In this document: positions 23,211 to 35,184 of the stretch, one piece after another
How the letters are laid out: every line of letters begins with the position of its first letter
Position numbering within the stretch: the first letter of the stretch is position 1
Assembly (NCBI GenBank): GCA_022457155.1
Contig: JAJGOT010000322.1
Span: 920,001 to 984,000, forward strand
Length of the DNA stretch: 64,000 nucleotides
Direction: 5' to 3'
DNA from: Cladopsammia gracilis
Lineage: Eukaryota > Cnidaria > Anthozoa > Scleractinia > Dendrophylliidae
Notes under the pieces: generated by a model
Database searches by the model: none
Seen by the model: only the letters and a program-made list of their open reading frames with translations
What the model was told of the DNA's origin: nothing
Made by a program: the position numbers and the translations under genes

Positions 23211-23354
23211 AGAGTGATTTTACTTCATCTGTGAAATAGTTAGTAGAATAGTACGCACTATTAGACTATAATTCCATTGTTTTCTTTTGTTTAATTTGGA
23301 CTATCACACACTAATTGTTAGATAGTGTTTCACAGATGAAGTAAAATCACTCTA
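23211..23354. repeat. foldback element
   Basis: tagagtgattttacttcatc and tgtgaaa are mirrored by tttcaca and gatgaagtaaaatcactcta with a spacer of about 90 bp. It lies 16 bp beyond the Harbinger-like MITE. Confidence 0.75.
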
Positions 23355-25604
23355 AAAAAAAAGATTGCCTTCGCGAGTTGATATTTTTCTAGAAGGCAAT
23401 GTTGTTAATCATTTGTTTTTGACAATGGATAAACCCACCAACGCACTTAAATAAGTTTCACTTGAATGCTTTGGCAATGTCAAAACGTTTGCTAAAATCC
23501 CGTGAACACTTTCTATTAAAGCACACCATAATAATTAAAGTTTAGTTACAAGTTATGTTAGACCAGTGTTAACCTTGCAGTCGTTTATCAGGTTCATTTC
23601 CACAAGGTTCTCTTTAGCTTCAAACGAACAAGAGATTTATCACGATGCGCATGTTAATACCCCAGGTCCGCCACAACAAAGTAATTAGAAAGATAAATAC
23701 CAAAGCTCTGTGTCGCATTTATATGGGTGCATAATTTTTACCATTGCGAGTAGATTTACCATTGTTCGGGTGCAGTAGAATTTAGATAACATGTACCCCC
23801 AATAACTGGAAAAAAATACAGTTTACCCTTCTTCACTTCTTCACAGAATAACTGATTCGAGTTATCATAGAAAGACGGAGGGAGTGGAGGTGGTGTTGGG
23901 TTTGGGGGGTGGGGTGAGGGGGAATTGGTAGCCGAGAGTGTTATTTCCAAAGAAATGTCCGCGGCCTTAGATCAAGCTCTGACTTTTTCCCAATTGATGC
24001 CCCACCAACTAGACCCTACGAAACTACACAGTCTAATAATGGTCTGTGAAAGTGGAAAATTTCATGTTGTACTGACCAAGAATTGTTCAGCAATTCGTTT
24101 CACACCTGAATGATTCACTTGTGGTGCATTCAAATGTAAATTGAAGTGTTCAGGCGAGTTCATGACAACCCTCCAAAAAATCATTTGCTCGCTTCAAAAT
24201 ACAGTTGTTCTTTCTAGCAATACAGAGAAAACACCTTTAAAAGTATCCAGTTGACAGTACTGTTTGTTTGTTCCGCATTTATGCGCAACGAATCTAGTGT
24301 ACGTTTTGAACACCTTTGTACATAAGACGCCTTAAAGATACCCGGCCATTTTACACAGCTTTTCGCTGAATAACCTGTTTATTATTTACTCAATTATTGT
24401 TGTTTGATCATGACTCGATCAATGTTCGCTAACTACCGATATGCACCTATACTGATTTTACCACGTTAATGGAGTCCTAAATATTTAGCTCTTTCGTATT
24501 GTGAACGCGTCGGTGATTTTTGTTATTGTGTGGAAGAACTCAGGGTATGGAAGAATTGTTTGGAAAACTGGTTTTGTATGGAATTTGTTTTCTTTATAGA
24601 AGGAATGTTCAAGTGGAATAATGATCAATTATTGGTTTCTCTGCGTGAATAAAAAATAACCCTTATGTATTGTCTTTCTGTTTTGTTGTTCGTCACCTTT
24701 AGTTAGACGACGCGATTCGACTGATAATTTGATGCATATTACACAATGATTTGTACATGAATGAGTACGAGCTATTTTCAATCGAGAACCTTCATATTCT
24801 ATTGAATAAATCCAGATCGTGGAAGAATTTTCACATACATCCAAAAAATCTTCAAACACTAAAAACGAAAAATCTTGGAACGCATAATTAACACAATTCT
24901 TCTATTTCAACTACCTTTTTGTGTTCAATCCTTTATATACATGTAGGACGCGATGATTCAATTACTGTCAGGACGCGGATAGCAAACAATAAGATGAATA
25001 AATCAGAAACGCTAAAGAACGCTTTCAAGTGTAACATTCATAAGTAGCGTCCCTTTAAAACACTGTACCTGTCCATGCAGAAAAAATACATGCCTGTCAC
25101 TGACGAATGAACTCGAGGCGCGATGCTTTAGCTTATTGATTTTTACTGGAAGAAAAATATTGCCTTTCGATATTTGGCCTTTTTTATTACTTGCTACACT
25201 TCTCAATTAGGCCAAATTTTAAGACATATGTTACATGAGAAGAACTGTTTACTGTAGGAAGGGTCTTTTAACATATTTGTATTGAAAATCAGTCATATGA
25301 GACGAAAAATAGAAAAACTTTGGAGTGCCAAACAACTGGCTTCGAAAACTTAACATGACAAATAAACATTTTAACCTCTTGTTTGCCAAGTAACGCTCAA
25401 ATTCGTTGCAGCAGTGTGTTATGGTATACGGTAGTAACAAAAAAAGTCGAACTAAACTTGAAACCCACTTTCAAGGCATCGTCTCACATGGTTGGCCAAA
25501 GTAATCCAAACAAACACAAGTGTTCAGTGGATGACAGGGAAAGACCAATTCAGTAATAATGAAACTCAAATGCTAATGTTATGGAGAGAAAGCTTGTAAT
25601 CTTA

Positions 25605-25751
25605 TGGAATCCCGATTTTTCGAACCCTCGATTTTCACGAACCTCTCGATTATTCGAACCAAAACTCGTTTCTCTGGGATTTGATTTCAGTCGATGCCAC
25701 CTTCGATTTTTCCTCGGGAAACTCAAATTGGTTCGAAAAATCGGGATTCCA
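25605..25751. repeat. pogo/Tigger-like MITE
   Basis: Ends ggaatcccgatttttcgaac and gttcgaaaaatcgggattcc are exact complements. Inner repeats cctcgattattcgaacc-type are characteristic of pogo-group termini. Confidence 0.65.
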
Positions 25752-26350
25752 GTGCATTTAACAGCGACAGGGCTCTGTTTGATTTTATGTTGTTTTATTG
25801 GAATTATGGCAAAAGGCAAAAGGTAAATAAAAAATCACTGAAGCGAATTTTATGGGTCATTAAATGCAGGATTTTAGAACACTAGATTTGCATTCCTGAA
25901 ACTAACAATTTGTGTCATACATGCAACTGGAATGCTAAACGCACTCTTCTAGTTTTGTCCTTCGAAGTTCTTCAGCATTTTCTGGACTGGTGTGGGCATT
26001 AGTTTCTACCCAAATTAAAAGCACCTTTAGTCTATAAATACACTATTCTGTTGTATTATTGGACATGGCAGTCTAATCTGTAAATCTGCCGTCAAAACGA
26101 GTGCAAAGATGACACGTTGTTACACTCTTCTGCGCTAGGAAAAACACTTCCATAACACTTCCATTCCATACGTTATTTACTGTAAACAGTGTCTAGAAGG
26201 AGAAACTTTTACCTATACTTAAAATGACCCACTTATAAACAGATATGGAGGTATATGAATAGTCTTAAACCACGGTCTTGGTTGTAGACTTCGTTTAAAT
26301 ATCCGTCCCTTTGATTTTGAAGAAGACGACTGTCGTATAATAAAGAATTT

Positions 26351-26607
26351 ATTCAGCGAAAAGTTGTGTTATACGGCTGAACATTTTTACTCGTATGTAG
26401 CCGTATCACACATCTTTTCGCTGAATAACCTCTGTTTATTGAATAGTATGATAATTAACAATTATTGGATTCGGTTTTCGCATGATAGCGATAATTATTA
26501 AGGCCAAAGTTTGCGTTATCTGCCGAAGCCGAAGGCTGAGGCGGATAACACAAACTGAGGCCTTGATAATTATCGCTATCATGCGAAAACCGAATCCAAT
26601 AATTGTT
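26351..26607. repeat. two adjacent foldback elements
   Basis: 26351-26427 has ttcagcgaaaag/cttttcgctgaa arms. 26457-26607 has 50-bp arms (aattattggattcggttttc, gcatgatagcgataattatt and complements) around gccgaagccgaaggctgagg. The phrase cttttcgctgaataacc also occurs alone at about 24360. Confidence 0.75.
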
Positions 26608-26952
26608 TTATTATGCATATTCCTGAGCTGCACTTGTAAAGATAAGATCGCGCACTTCTGCGTGCATAAAACTATTGTCTGTAGGTATGACGTAACAGAA
26701 ACAGCAAGCAATAATTAGCTGAGAGTCTGAATGGGGGGGTCCACATGTCGGTTGTCGGTTAAAATTTCATTACTTTGTCGGTTGTCGGTTAAAATTTTCG
26801 ACCTTTGTCGGTTGTCGGTAAATCTCAGTTAATAATTAAAAATGCAAGACCATGCAAGTTAATTATACGCGTGTTATGTAATTTGCGCAGTTTTAAGACT
26901 TTAAACTCTCATGAGACGAAGTGTAAAACTTGTAATAATTCATTATTTGATT

Positions 26953-27118
26953 CAGGAGCGGATCTAGGGGGAGTGTGCAGGGGGTGCGCCCCCCCCACCC
27001 CCACCTGAGATGACCTAGTCTGCGTTGTTCGCTTTTAAAATTTGTTTTCGCCACCCTTCAGTTACGTCATTCCTTAGAGGTGCACCCCCTCCTAAGAAAA
27101 ATCCTGGATCCGCCCCTG
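26953..27118. repeat. hAT-like MITE with caggagcgga ends
   Basis: Ends caggagcggatctaggggg and cctggatccgcccctg match the copy at 5425-5586. It is nested in the larger element. Confidence 0.65.
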
Positions 27119-27269
27119 TGATTGCACTTAAACCTAGTTAACTCTGTTTTTTAGCAACGTGATCGTCTACCCCACTTTTATTTGCAAATCTAGTATACCG
27201 ATAAAATCACCAAAGCTTAAAGGAAGCCATTAAATTGCCGCGGGAAGTTTTCAACCAATCACAGGCTGA

Positions 27270-27498
27270 CTTTTGAGACGTCAATACGACTTTTTATCAT
27301 ATGACCCGTATGAGGGCCGTACGCATTTGCGTGAGTGGGGCCGGAAAAAGGCGTACGGCCCTACTACAAAAGCGGACGGCCTGGCGCGTTAAATTTCAAG
27401 TAATTTTGTCTCCAATTTGGTCATATGATAAAATGCTGATTGACTAAGTTAGGTCGGGCCGGATGGGAAAATATTTGGCTCTCGGTCATGGCGCACGA

Positions 27499-27533
<35 letters not shown>

Positions 27534-27600
27534 AGCCAAATATTTCCCATCCGGCCCTCCCACTTAGTCAATAAGTACATAATATTGACGTCTCAAAAGC
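27270..27600. repeat. foldback element with gagacgtcaata ends
   Basis: Outer arms are cttttgagacgtcaata and its complement. An inner hairpin at 27439-27572 has arms attgactaagtt...ggccggatgggaaaatattt and complement. Confidence 0.6.
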
Positions 27601-27987
27601 AGGCAAAAGTTTAGGCAAAAGTATCTGAGAATCACTACACAACAGCGGGCGTCTCGTCGGCTCGCTTACGAGCCGCTGTTCTAGAAATGAGCCCGCCGCT
27701 GTTCTCCGAAAAGGAGGATCTCGGGGCTTTAAAGTAATTTGAAGACAGGAAATTCTATAATTGACGAAATTTGGAATTAATGTGGTTACGTCTGGTGAAC
27801 TAAAGCCCACCAAAGGATCTGAACATTTCCTGCGCTAAAAATAAATTCAAAATGCTCTTCTTTCTGAATACAAACATCCCTATAACGTTTGAATGTAGAG
27901 GTCCACACGACGCAGAAATTAAACTTACTGGTAGTTGCCGGATCTTCCTTGTGAAAGATCTCGTGCCAGGCGTCACTTGAATGTGAA

Positions 27988-28189
27988 AATACAAAACTGA
28001 ATGCAAGGCTGGCACTACGGCAAAGGGCAGATTTATTAATGGCCAATATTTCGACTAATTGTACTAGTCTTTCTCAGGGCCAGGGCTGTAGCCCTGGCCC
28101 TGAGGAAGACTAGTACAATTAGTCGAAATATTGGCCATTAATAAATCTGCCCTTTGCCGTAGTGCCAGCCTTGCATTCAGTTTTGTATT
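27988..28189. repeat. near-perfect 202-bp palindrome
   Basis: Arms of 100 bp (aatacaaaactgaatgcaag ... ggccagggct) are separated by only 2 nt (gt at 28088-28089). I see a single mismatch (ctttctc versus gaggaag). Confidence 0.9.
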
Positions 28190-28837
28190 ATCCCTATAAC
28201 GTCGGACCATGTCGGTTGTCGGTTAGAATTTATTTGTCGCTAGTCGGTAATTTTTTCCTCGTTTTGTCGGTAGTCAGTAATATTTTTCGCCCTTTGTCGC
28301 TAGTCGGTTAACCCCATTCACACCCTCTTAGCTGCGTGCTTATAGCCAATCTAAATCGAGCTAGTGACACCAATGTATAATAATAAAATTGAACAAATTT
28401 CGACGTGTTTATGACATCATCATCAAGTTCAGAATGTAATATCCATTAATTTTATAGAAACTCCAACGACTATTACCACCAGAGATTATAACATTGGAAT
28501 CGACAGAGTGCTTAAAGTCGGCAGTAAATGCCCACCTACTTGTTTAAATTTTTATTTTCGCGTTCGAAGAACGCAATCCTAATTTCGTGTTGGTTGTCCT
28601 GTGGTTTATGTGCAGTAAAATTTGAGATTTTTTGGTAGACGGTCTTCCAAATGGCCGCCCCTATTGGTTTTTTTCAGGGGCTCATTTCCGCCGGAAATTC
28701 CTTCGAACGCGTCTCCATAATCTGTGATTACTGCTAGTTTATCTTTTATATCATTAACCTACACTGCACATATCGCGCACTTGCGAATTGTGCTGGCAAG
28801 GATTTTGCAAGTTATATATGTAGATGTAGACATTACT

Positions 28838-29114
28838 ATGGTGAACTTAACAAAGAAATTTTATGGCTTGAAGAATCATACTAACATGCACAAGGGGACC
28901 TTTTTCCCTAATGCTGTTGATCTGTGGAATGAACTTCCACCATATATCCTGGAATAACCGTCACTGAATCGATTCAAAGCCGCTCTAGATAGTCATTATT
29001 AACTATATTTTTAAATATTGCATTTATACACCGCACAAACAATGTTTAGTTCGCACTAGCACTACATTCACTTGACGGCCATAGCCTTTGCGGATTAAAG
29101 TTGTAGATGTAGAT
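28838..29114 (+). pseudogene. LINE reverse-transcriptase C-terminal remnant and 3' tail
   Basis: TFFPNAVDLWNELPPYILE, then an in-frame stop, then SLNRFKAALDSHY, is the usual C-terminal signature of non-LTR retrotransposon ORF2 proteins. A short 3' region follows, ending in the microsatellite-like tail gtagatgtagatgt, typical of CR1/L2-like elements. It is 5'-truncated and inactive. Confidence 0.7.
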
Positions 29115-29779
29115 GTTAGCTGCGAACCTGATAACGATGCCATAAGATATTCGAAACGTAGTTCTATTTAAGCTTTACTTTAAATATCACCGAATCGCAA
29201 AAGGATGAGTTTTAGGCCGTTTAGAAGTATACCACCTGAGCCTTTAAAACGGCGTCATAACCCTGTCTATATAATACGGACACCTCTGTAATAGAGACAC
29301 TTGGCTCCGCGGTATTGGCAAAAAATTGCCGTCTTTTATTAACTTCGTGAGGACGCTGCCAAAGGCTTTCCTTTCCATATTTAATCGACGAGTAGAGTTA
29401 CCCACGGCGAATATTTCAGCCTGTATTGCAGGCGTTTTTGACAGGGAACAGCGTCGGTGTGTATGTTAAGCCGCCAACAGCCATCCGCAATGGATTTGGA
29501 AGACGAAAGAGGGCAGCCTGACTGCCACTCCCTTAGGCGCTTTTTGTCCTCGCTTAAACCCAACCAACCTACCCCCACCCCCCTCACCAAATCAATCACC
29601 AATCACCAAATCAATCAATACGAATCGGCTTCCCCCTATCTCGAAAATTGTTCGAAAATTGTTCCCTCGGTCTGGCACTAAAGAGGGTCTCCATGGGGTT
29701 GTGGCTTTTACGGTTAACGGTTAAGTTTTTTTTTACGGCTAACGGTTTATTTCTTCCCGTTACGGTTAACATTTTTTAC

Positions 29780-29868
29780 AAGCAAATAAGAAGCAAAGGA
29801 CCGCGAACGAAAATGCTGTTGGTGTACGTAGGATCTGTAGCAGATCTAGTCAGCCAAAAATAGAGATA
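29780..29868 (+). repeat. repeat copy, inverted partner at 34706-34796
   Basis: aataagaagcaaaggaccgc, then gtgtacgtaggatctgtag, then ctagtcagccaaaaatagag, is the reverse complement of the text near 34.75 kb with about five differences. Confidence 0.75.
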
Positions 29869-29869
29869 A

Positions 29870-30060
29870 AATCAAAGTATAAAGCAAGGCTGATACTACG
29901 TAGAACATTTAACGCGACAACGACATGATAGAGCCCAAACTGAAAGCCAAAATGCAACCGAGAACAGCTGTTTCGACCTGGTTGGGTCTCGTCAGCACGG
30001 TGTAGCAGCAAAAAGATAGAAAAACTAGCGCGAACGCCAATTCTCTACCAAAATCGCACG
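29870..30060. repeat. SINE-like repeat fragment
   Basis: acagctgtttcgacctggtt, then gggtctcgtcagcacggtg, resembles 39587-39640 (acagctgtttcgggcttttt, then ctcgaaagtgcgccgtag). Probably a shared SINE core; the class is not proven. Confidence 0.4.
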
Positions 30061-32623
30061 TGGTGATGACCACAGATGAGCTCAAATTCAAAAGTTTGCC
30101 AGTTGACAACCGTCACAATTTTTACGCCTTACGACTAAATTTTTGGTGCGTTTTACTCTACCAGATATGTGTGTGCATTTGCATAGTGGCATCAGCTAGT
30201 TCTATAAACTTTGTTTCCGCTCTAAAACACCTGCCACAATAATGAAAGCAAGGTTTATGTTTTAGCAACTATGTTTTATAAAAACACATGGGCATTGATA
30301 CTCCTCCCCCACCCCCATGTTCCTCACACAATCGTGGCTGTTGAGTAAAAAATATGTGCGTTTTTCTACTGCTTAAAATATGGTGTTAATTTTTAACTTT
30401 CAATGTACAATGTAATGTTCATGGCGAGGGTGTTAAAATCTTTTCAATTGATTCGATGCATACACCTGTCATGTTTTAAAGAAATGTTTTTTGTTTGGTA
30501 CCTAAAACAGGTTAATGAATTCTTTTGGCCTCGCCCACAAAAGGCAATTCTGTTATTTTCTAGTCGTTTGGTTCCAAATGTATCAGAAGTGTGGCTATAG
30601 CACTTAAGTTTTGTGTGGGAGTTCCTCACCCTTCTCCGAAAGCAAAGCAACACTATGCTATTCAAACTATATATCGATATTAATGAAAAAGTAAAATTGT
30701 GTCCAAGTTTTTACATACATCCAAAGCTGCGGTATTTATAAAATAACGTCGCAGCAAACGTAAATATGATTTACCGAAGCGTAATTATGGCTAAAAGTAT
30801 TTAAAAAAATCGCCGTAACCTTTAGTCTTCCGTCTGTTTAAAAAGTGCCGTCATGGCTTGAGGCTAGTATTTGCAATGTGTAGGGGAAATATATTTCGTT
30901 TCTGAACATCGCTAATTTATTTTGACATTAAGCGGCAAGTTCAAAGCCCGATGCAACTCACTGTTTCTGATCTCCTTGTCCTTGTTTAAGTCAAGGGTTG
31001 GTTGATGAACGAGACATTTCAATTTTCACAATTCTTCCGGGAAAAGACTTTTTCATCTGTCACAAAATAAATTTGTGTCTTTCTCTTTCTTAATTTAGGG
31101 TTATGGATCTTATTTTAAATATGTTGTTATCATTTTTAAGCATTGGTTTGGCTTACTAATGGGGATTTCCGCTTTTTTGATCAGTAAGGAGATATACTTA
31201 ATTCTTGTACGTCTCTCGTGCATCGAACAAGACTTAGAGGGAATACATGGGTGCCATTATTTCACGCTAGGAGCATTTTATTTTGCAAACGTTGAAGAAC
31301 AAGCATTATCGCGCGAAAATACTGCCCAATTTTTAACATTTAAAGATTTTATCCACAGAATTAAAAGTTACAAGTGTAAAAATAAAAGTCGTTTTCTTAT
31401 GACTTGAAATGGAAAGGTTTTATCTATGAAACGTCGTTGTTAATTTATCGAGCTTAACAAAATGTTGCTTTATTTTATTCTGTCCACAAAAAAGGCCACA
31501 AACCACATCGAAAACAAGGAAAATTCAAGTTGCCCAAGGGCAAATAGACTGTTTTTTGTTAATGAAAAAATCCATCAATCTTACTCTATTCCTAACAAGG
31601 CCTTTCAGAAATGGGAAAGATTTGAATTTTTTGTGTGGTTACTAGAATAAAATTTTGTTCATTTTCTTATACTTCTGAAACGTGTTATTATTTGAAATAA
31701 TTACATTTTCCCCCTAGTTGGCCAAGTGTAGCAAAACAGGCAATTGCTTAATCCCAAGGAAAGATTGATACATATATATGCCAAAAACAGATGTTATTCT
31801 TCTATCGATTCTTGAAAGATACCGATTTTAGTTGTAATCAAACCAATGTCATTTTTGTTTTTCGACCCGTCCGATTTTTTTTTCGATGTTATGTCTGTCA
31901 ATTAAATGCATTTTCCTAGCCTTCTCTTTAAAATCAAGTATTGTTTCATTTCTGGGCAAAAAATCGAAGGATCACCTGTTCATGGCCTAAAAATCCTTAA
32001 ATCTTTCACACTTGGAAATCAAAGTTTTCTTCGCTTTTTATTAATGATTTGAACGTCTGAGGTTTTTATGGTCACGAAATAAAGTAAAAAGTAATAAAAA
32101 TCCTGGAAAGATTACAAACTCCATTATATTATGATTTTGTTTATCTAAATCTATTGAACAAAAGGCCCGAGAGTGGAGGCCGATATCCGCATTCATTTTC
32201 CAAAATTGGCGAGCATGTCGCAGAATTTACACTGATCAGAAAAGCGCCTTAACTTAATTTACACCTAAATCACAACGTTCATCAACGAAGGAATTTGCAT
32301 TTTAAAACAGAACTTCTGTCAACATATCGTGAACATAAATATAGCAGTTTTTAATTTTTTCTCGATCAATCCTTGTTTTGTTTCGCTCGCTTTTCAACAA
32401 AGCGCTTGCGCTGAAAATCACAACTTATGCAGACATCGCGGCTACAGCCATTGTCGTAAGAATATAATCACCCCGATAAAGGGGGGACTTAAATACTGTT
32501 AAAAAGTGGCCGCCAGTTAATTATCGAGCGCAAAAGATCACTTTACGGCTTCGGTGCTTCTGGTTTGCCGAACGCCGCATCTTTCTCCATTTCTGTTTTT
32601 ACCGACTTTAACCCTAGCTTGCC

Positions 32624-33796
32624 ATGTCTAACGAAACGTTATCTGCTGGCGTTCCTGGAGCGGCAAACACAGATTCCGCATCTTGCCCGGAACCGAACGC
32701 TAACAAGTACGTCAAGGGAGTTAAAGCGGCAGCTTACATCGTAGTCATCCTTCTTTCGCTGTTTGGAAACATGGTGGTGGTTCGTGTGGTTCACAAAAAC
32801 CGACGAATGCGAACAATAACCAACTATCTAATAATTAACATGTCCTTGGCGGATCTCCTGACCACAGTGTTCAACATGTTACCAACACTGTACTGGATTT
32901 TCCGCGACTTGGACGTGTGGGCTATTGGCGGATGGATAGGCGATACCCTTTGCAAGTTGCTGAACTTCGCGCAGTCCGTCTCTATAACAGTGTCCGTTTT
33001 CACGCTCTGCGCGATCGCGTTCGATCGTTTTTTCGCCATTTTCAGGCCGCTAAAACGAGTCATTACATTTCGCGTCGCTAAAGTTATCATTGCAGCGTCA
33101 TGGTTGTCGTCGATCATCGTTTCAGGTCCTCAACTTTACGTTTTAACTACTATTGGAGAGAAGGGCCACGCCCAGTGTGTGGAAATTTGGGGACCGCCTT
33201 TCGACGCCGTAACTGCTCCGCGCGATTACACAGTCGCGCTTTTTGTTCTGCTCTACGCGCTGCCTTTGGCAGTCATCGCGTCTCTCTATTCAGTTATCAT
33301 GTTAAAGCTGTGGCGTAGACGAGCGCCGGGACAACAGCTTACTTCTAACCAAGAAAACAAGGATAAAACCAACAGAAAAGTCTTGAAAATGCTGGTAACG
33401 GTTGTGATCGTGTTCGCGTTATCGTGGCTTCCGTTATACGTGCGAATGTTTGTGATGTTCGCGGAGTCGGATCGCTACGTCTGCGGCTTACCTTACGACA
33501 TGGATTTTCTCACGCTTTACCTCGGGCACGCAAACTCAGCCATTAATCCTTATATTTACGTGATTTTTAACGAGAATTACAGGAGAGGTTTCCAAACTGT
33601 GCTTTCTAGAAGGGACAGGAGAAGCAAGAGTTTATCGCAAAGCACTACACGAAGAACCAGGTCAAGCCGGCTGCAAGAAAAAGAAGCAATTCTTGCGTGT
33701 GCAGATTCGCGCGAAAACGAAGCGGATATACGAGCGAGCGATATAGAAAACCCAGAAAAGCTGATGCCTGCAACAACAACGACGAAAAATCTTTAA
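32624..33796 (+). CDS. class A (rhodopsin-family) GPCR, neuropeptide-receptor-like, intronless
   Basis: A 390-residue protein in one exon. The seven membrane helices lie at about 35-57, 67-90, 108-135, 151-173, 202-229, 253-276 and 293-314. Family marks: N-glycosylation site NET at 3, GN at 48-49 in TM1, LAD at 75-77 in TM2, and Cys110 paired with Cys185 in the second extracellular loop. TM3 ends DRF (134-136) instead of DRY; TM6 has FALSWLP (264-270) with Ser in place of the usual Cys; TM7 has NPYIY (308-312). The basic, Ser-rich tail offers kinase sites. It would act at the plasma membrane through G proteins. The ligand is unknown; helix patterns resemble peptide receptors (NPFF, orexin, tachykinin groups). 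The ATG is preceded by an open 5' region, and a TATA-like ttaaata lies at about 32489. AATAAA at 34149-34154 may end the transcript. Confidence 0.93.
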   Translation: MSNETLSAGVPGAANTDSASCPEPNANKYVKGVKAAAYIVVILLSLFGNMVVVRVVHKNRRMRTITNYLIINMSLADLLTTVFNMLPTLYWIFRDLDVWAIGGWIGDTLCKLLNFAQSVSITVSVFTLCAIAFDRFFAIFRPLKRVITFRVAKVIIAASWLSSIIVSGPQLYVLTTIGEKGHAQCVEIWGPPFDAVTAPRDYTVALFVLLYALPLAVIASLYSVIMLKLWRRRAPGQQLTSNQENKDKTNRKVLKMLVTVVIVFALSWLPLYVRMFVMFAESDRYVCGLPYDMDFLTLYLGHANSAINPYIYVIFNENYRRGFQTVLSRRDRRSKSLSQSTTRRTRSSRLQEKEAILACADSRENEADIRASDIENPEKLMPATTTTKNL

Positions 33797-34705
33797 ATCG
33801 TGTCACGCGGTAAACCGCATAACTTGATGCAATTAACCTGTAAAACTTGTCGTCGTGTTTTATCAATTTCAATCTTTTACAATGTTACCGATTCTGATGC
33901 TATTCGTTTATAGCTTATTATCTCCGATTTCACTTATCACAGCTTTGACCTTGTTTTATGGTTTATTGTATCATCTTTTGGGCTATCTTGTAGAGCTAGC
34001 TATTACATTTGAAATTTCGCTTCCGAGTGAAGAAATTCTGTAAATTAAAGAACATTCTGTAAATTGAAGAAAATTACCACATATTGTATGGCTTAGCCCG
34101 CTTAATTTAGTAAGTTCGATTTTCGAGAGTGGGTACTTAACAGGAACTAATAAATTTTTAAACCGATTTCAGCTCGGCGCTTTTGAGTGATACACAAGAG
34201 ACTAAACAAAGAAAGTTAAATAATTTATCTGTGAGGTAATATATCGCCGGATCATCTGACACGATTAGCGGAACAAGAGAGAAAACCAAAACAAATGTCA
34301 AAACGAATGATACAAAGTATAGAAATTTCAAGGAGGAATGATTCTAATGCCACTTTGTATTTTAAAAACAAAAACTTTCAATTCCGTAAGACACTTCACT
34401 TTTATCATAACCGCACTGAAATTTCATGAATCATCAAAATAAATCTGCGTTTTCCTCGTATAAACAATGCCGCGTTTCGCACTCTTTTTAGATTAGTTTA
34501 AGCATTGTTACCAACTTGTAGTATTCATCTGCAATGAAAAATAAAAATAATTATTATTTTAGATCTCAAACGAAACACTTTCTTGGGAAAAAGCCGTGAT
34601 ATATTTGAAAACTGACGTACATTGTTGGTGTGTGCGCTTGTCATTTTTATTTTCCCGATCCTCTTTTCTACTTAATGAATTGAATATCTTAGTAAATATT
34701 ATAAA

Positions 34706-34796
34706 AGATTATCTCTATTTTTGGCTGACTAGATCGTCTATAGATCCTACGTACACCAGCAGCATTTTCGTTCGCGGTTCTTTGCTTCTTATTTAC
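34706..34796 (-). repeat. inverted partner of the 29780-29868 repeat
   Basis: ctctatttttggctgactag, then gatcctacgtacaccagcag, then gcggttctttgcttcttatt, is complementary to the copy upstream of the GPCR. The gene therefore lies between two inverted copies about 5 kb apart. Confidence 0.75.
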
Positions 34797-35040
34797 TTAT
34801 AAATATTATGTTTTATTTGGAAAAAATCTGTTGCCATATATGCTTGATTATACTTCGAATACATTGACGTTAACTCGGTTTTTAATTGCCTAGTGTTAAA
34901 AAAAAACGGAAATGCATCTAAACCCCGTTTGTTCATAAATATTTTCTTGTTTCATGCAATCGATTCTGATTCTATTACACAGTTGATCCTCCCGTAAGCG
35001 GCCACCCAAAATGCACAGCAAAAGTGGTCGCTTACGGGAG

Positions 35041-35102
35041 CAACCTCGTTCCCAAGGTCCTCCTCTTCCCGTCCCCTGGAGCGAGAGAGAAGAGACCCCC
35101 CC

Positions 35103-35144
<42 letters not shown>

Positions 35145-35184
35145 CCAGTGGACGGGAAGAAGAGATATCCTGGGGACGAGGTTG
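35041..35184. repeat. MITE with 9-bp target duplication, core of (C)n(CT)n
   Basis: Ends caacctcgttcccaagg and cctggggacgaggttg. ttacgggag occurs on both sides (35032-35040 and 35185-35193). The interior is a C run followed by a CT microsatellite. It interrupts a tggtcgcttacgggag repeat that is linked to the neighbouring satellite. Confidence 0.8.

Larger units (their letters stand above)
26717..28333. mobile_element. 1.6-kb non-autonomous element with gtcggttgtcggtt subterminal repeats
   Basis: The left end (gctgagagtctgaatggggg) is an imperfect complement of the right end (ccccattcacaccctcttagc). Inside each end lie three or four copies of gtcggttgtcggtta/gtcgctagtcggt. It has swallowed other elements: a hAT-like MITE at 26953-27118, a foldback at 27270-27600 and a 202-bp palindrome at 27988-28189. 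No transposase was found. Class uncertain. Confidence 0.5.
20825..32623. other. repeat-rich intergenic region, no conserved gene seen
   Basis: Nearly 12 kb between the signal-peptide exon and the GPCR. It contains the MITEs, palindromes and LINE tail listed separately. The stretches 20825-22649, 23355-25604 and 30110-32623 show only short unsupported ORFs and AT-rich sequence. Confidence 0.5.

Noticed and set aside
28724..28957. Host gene of 77 codons
   Set aside because: Its recognisable part is the C-terminus of a LINE reverse transcriptase with an in-frame stop.
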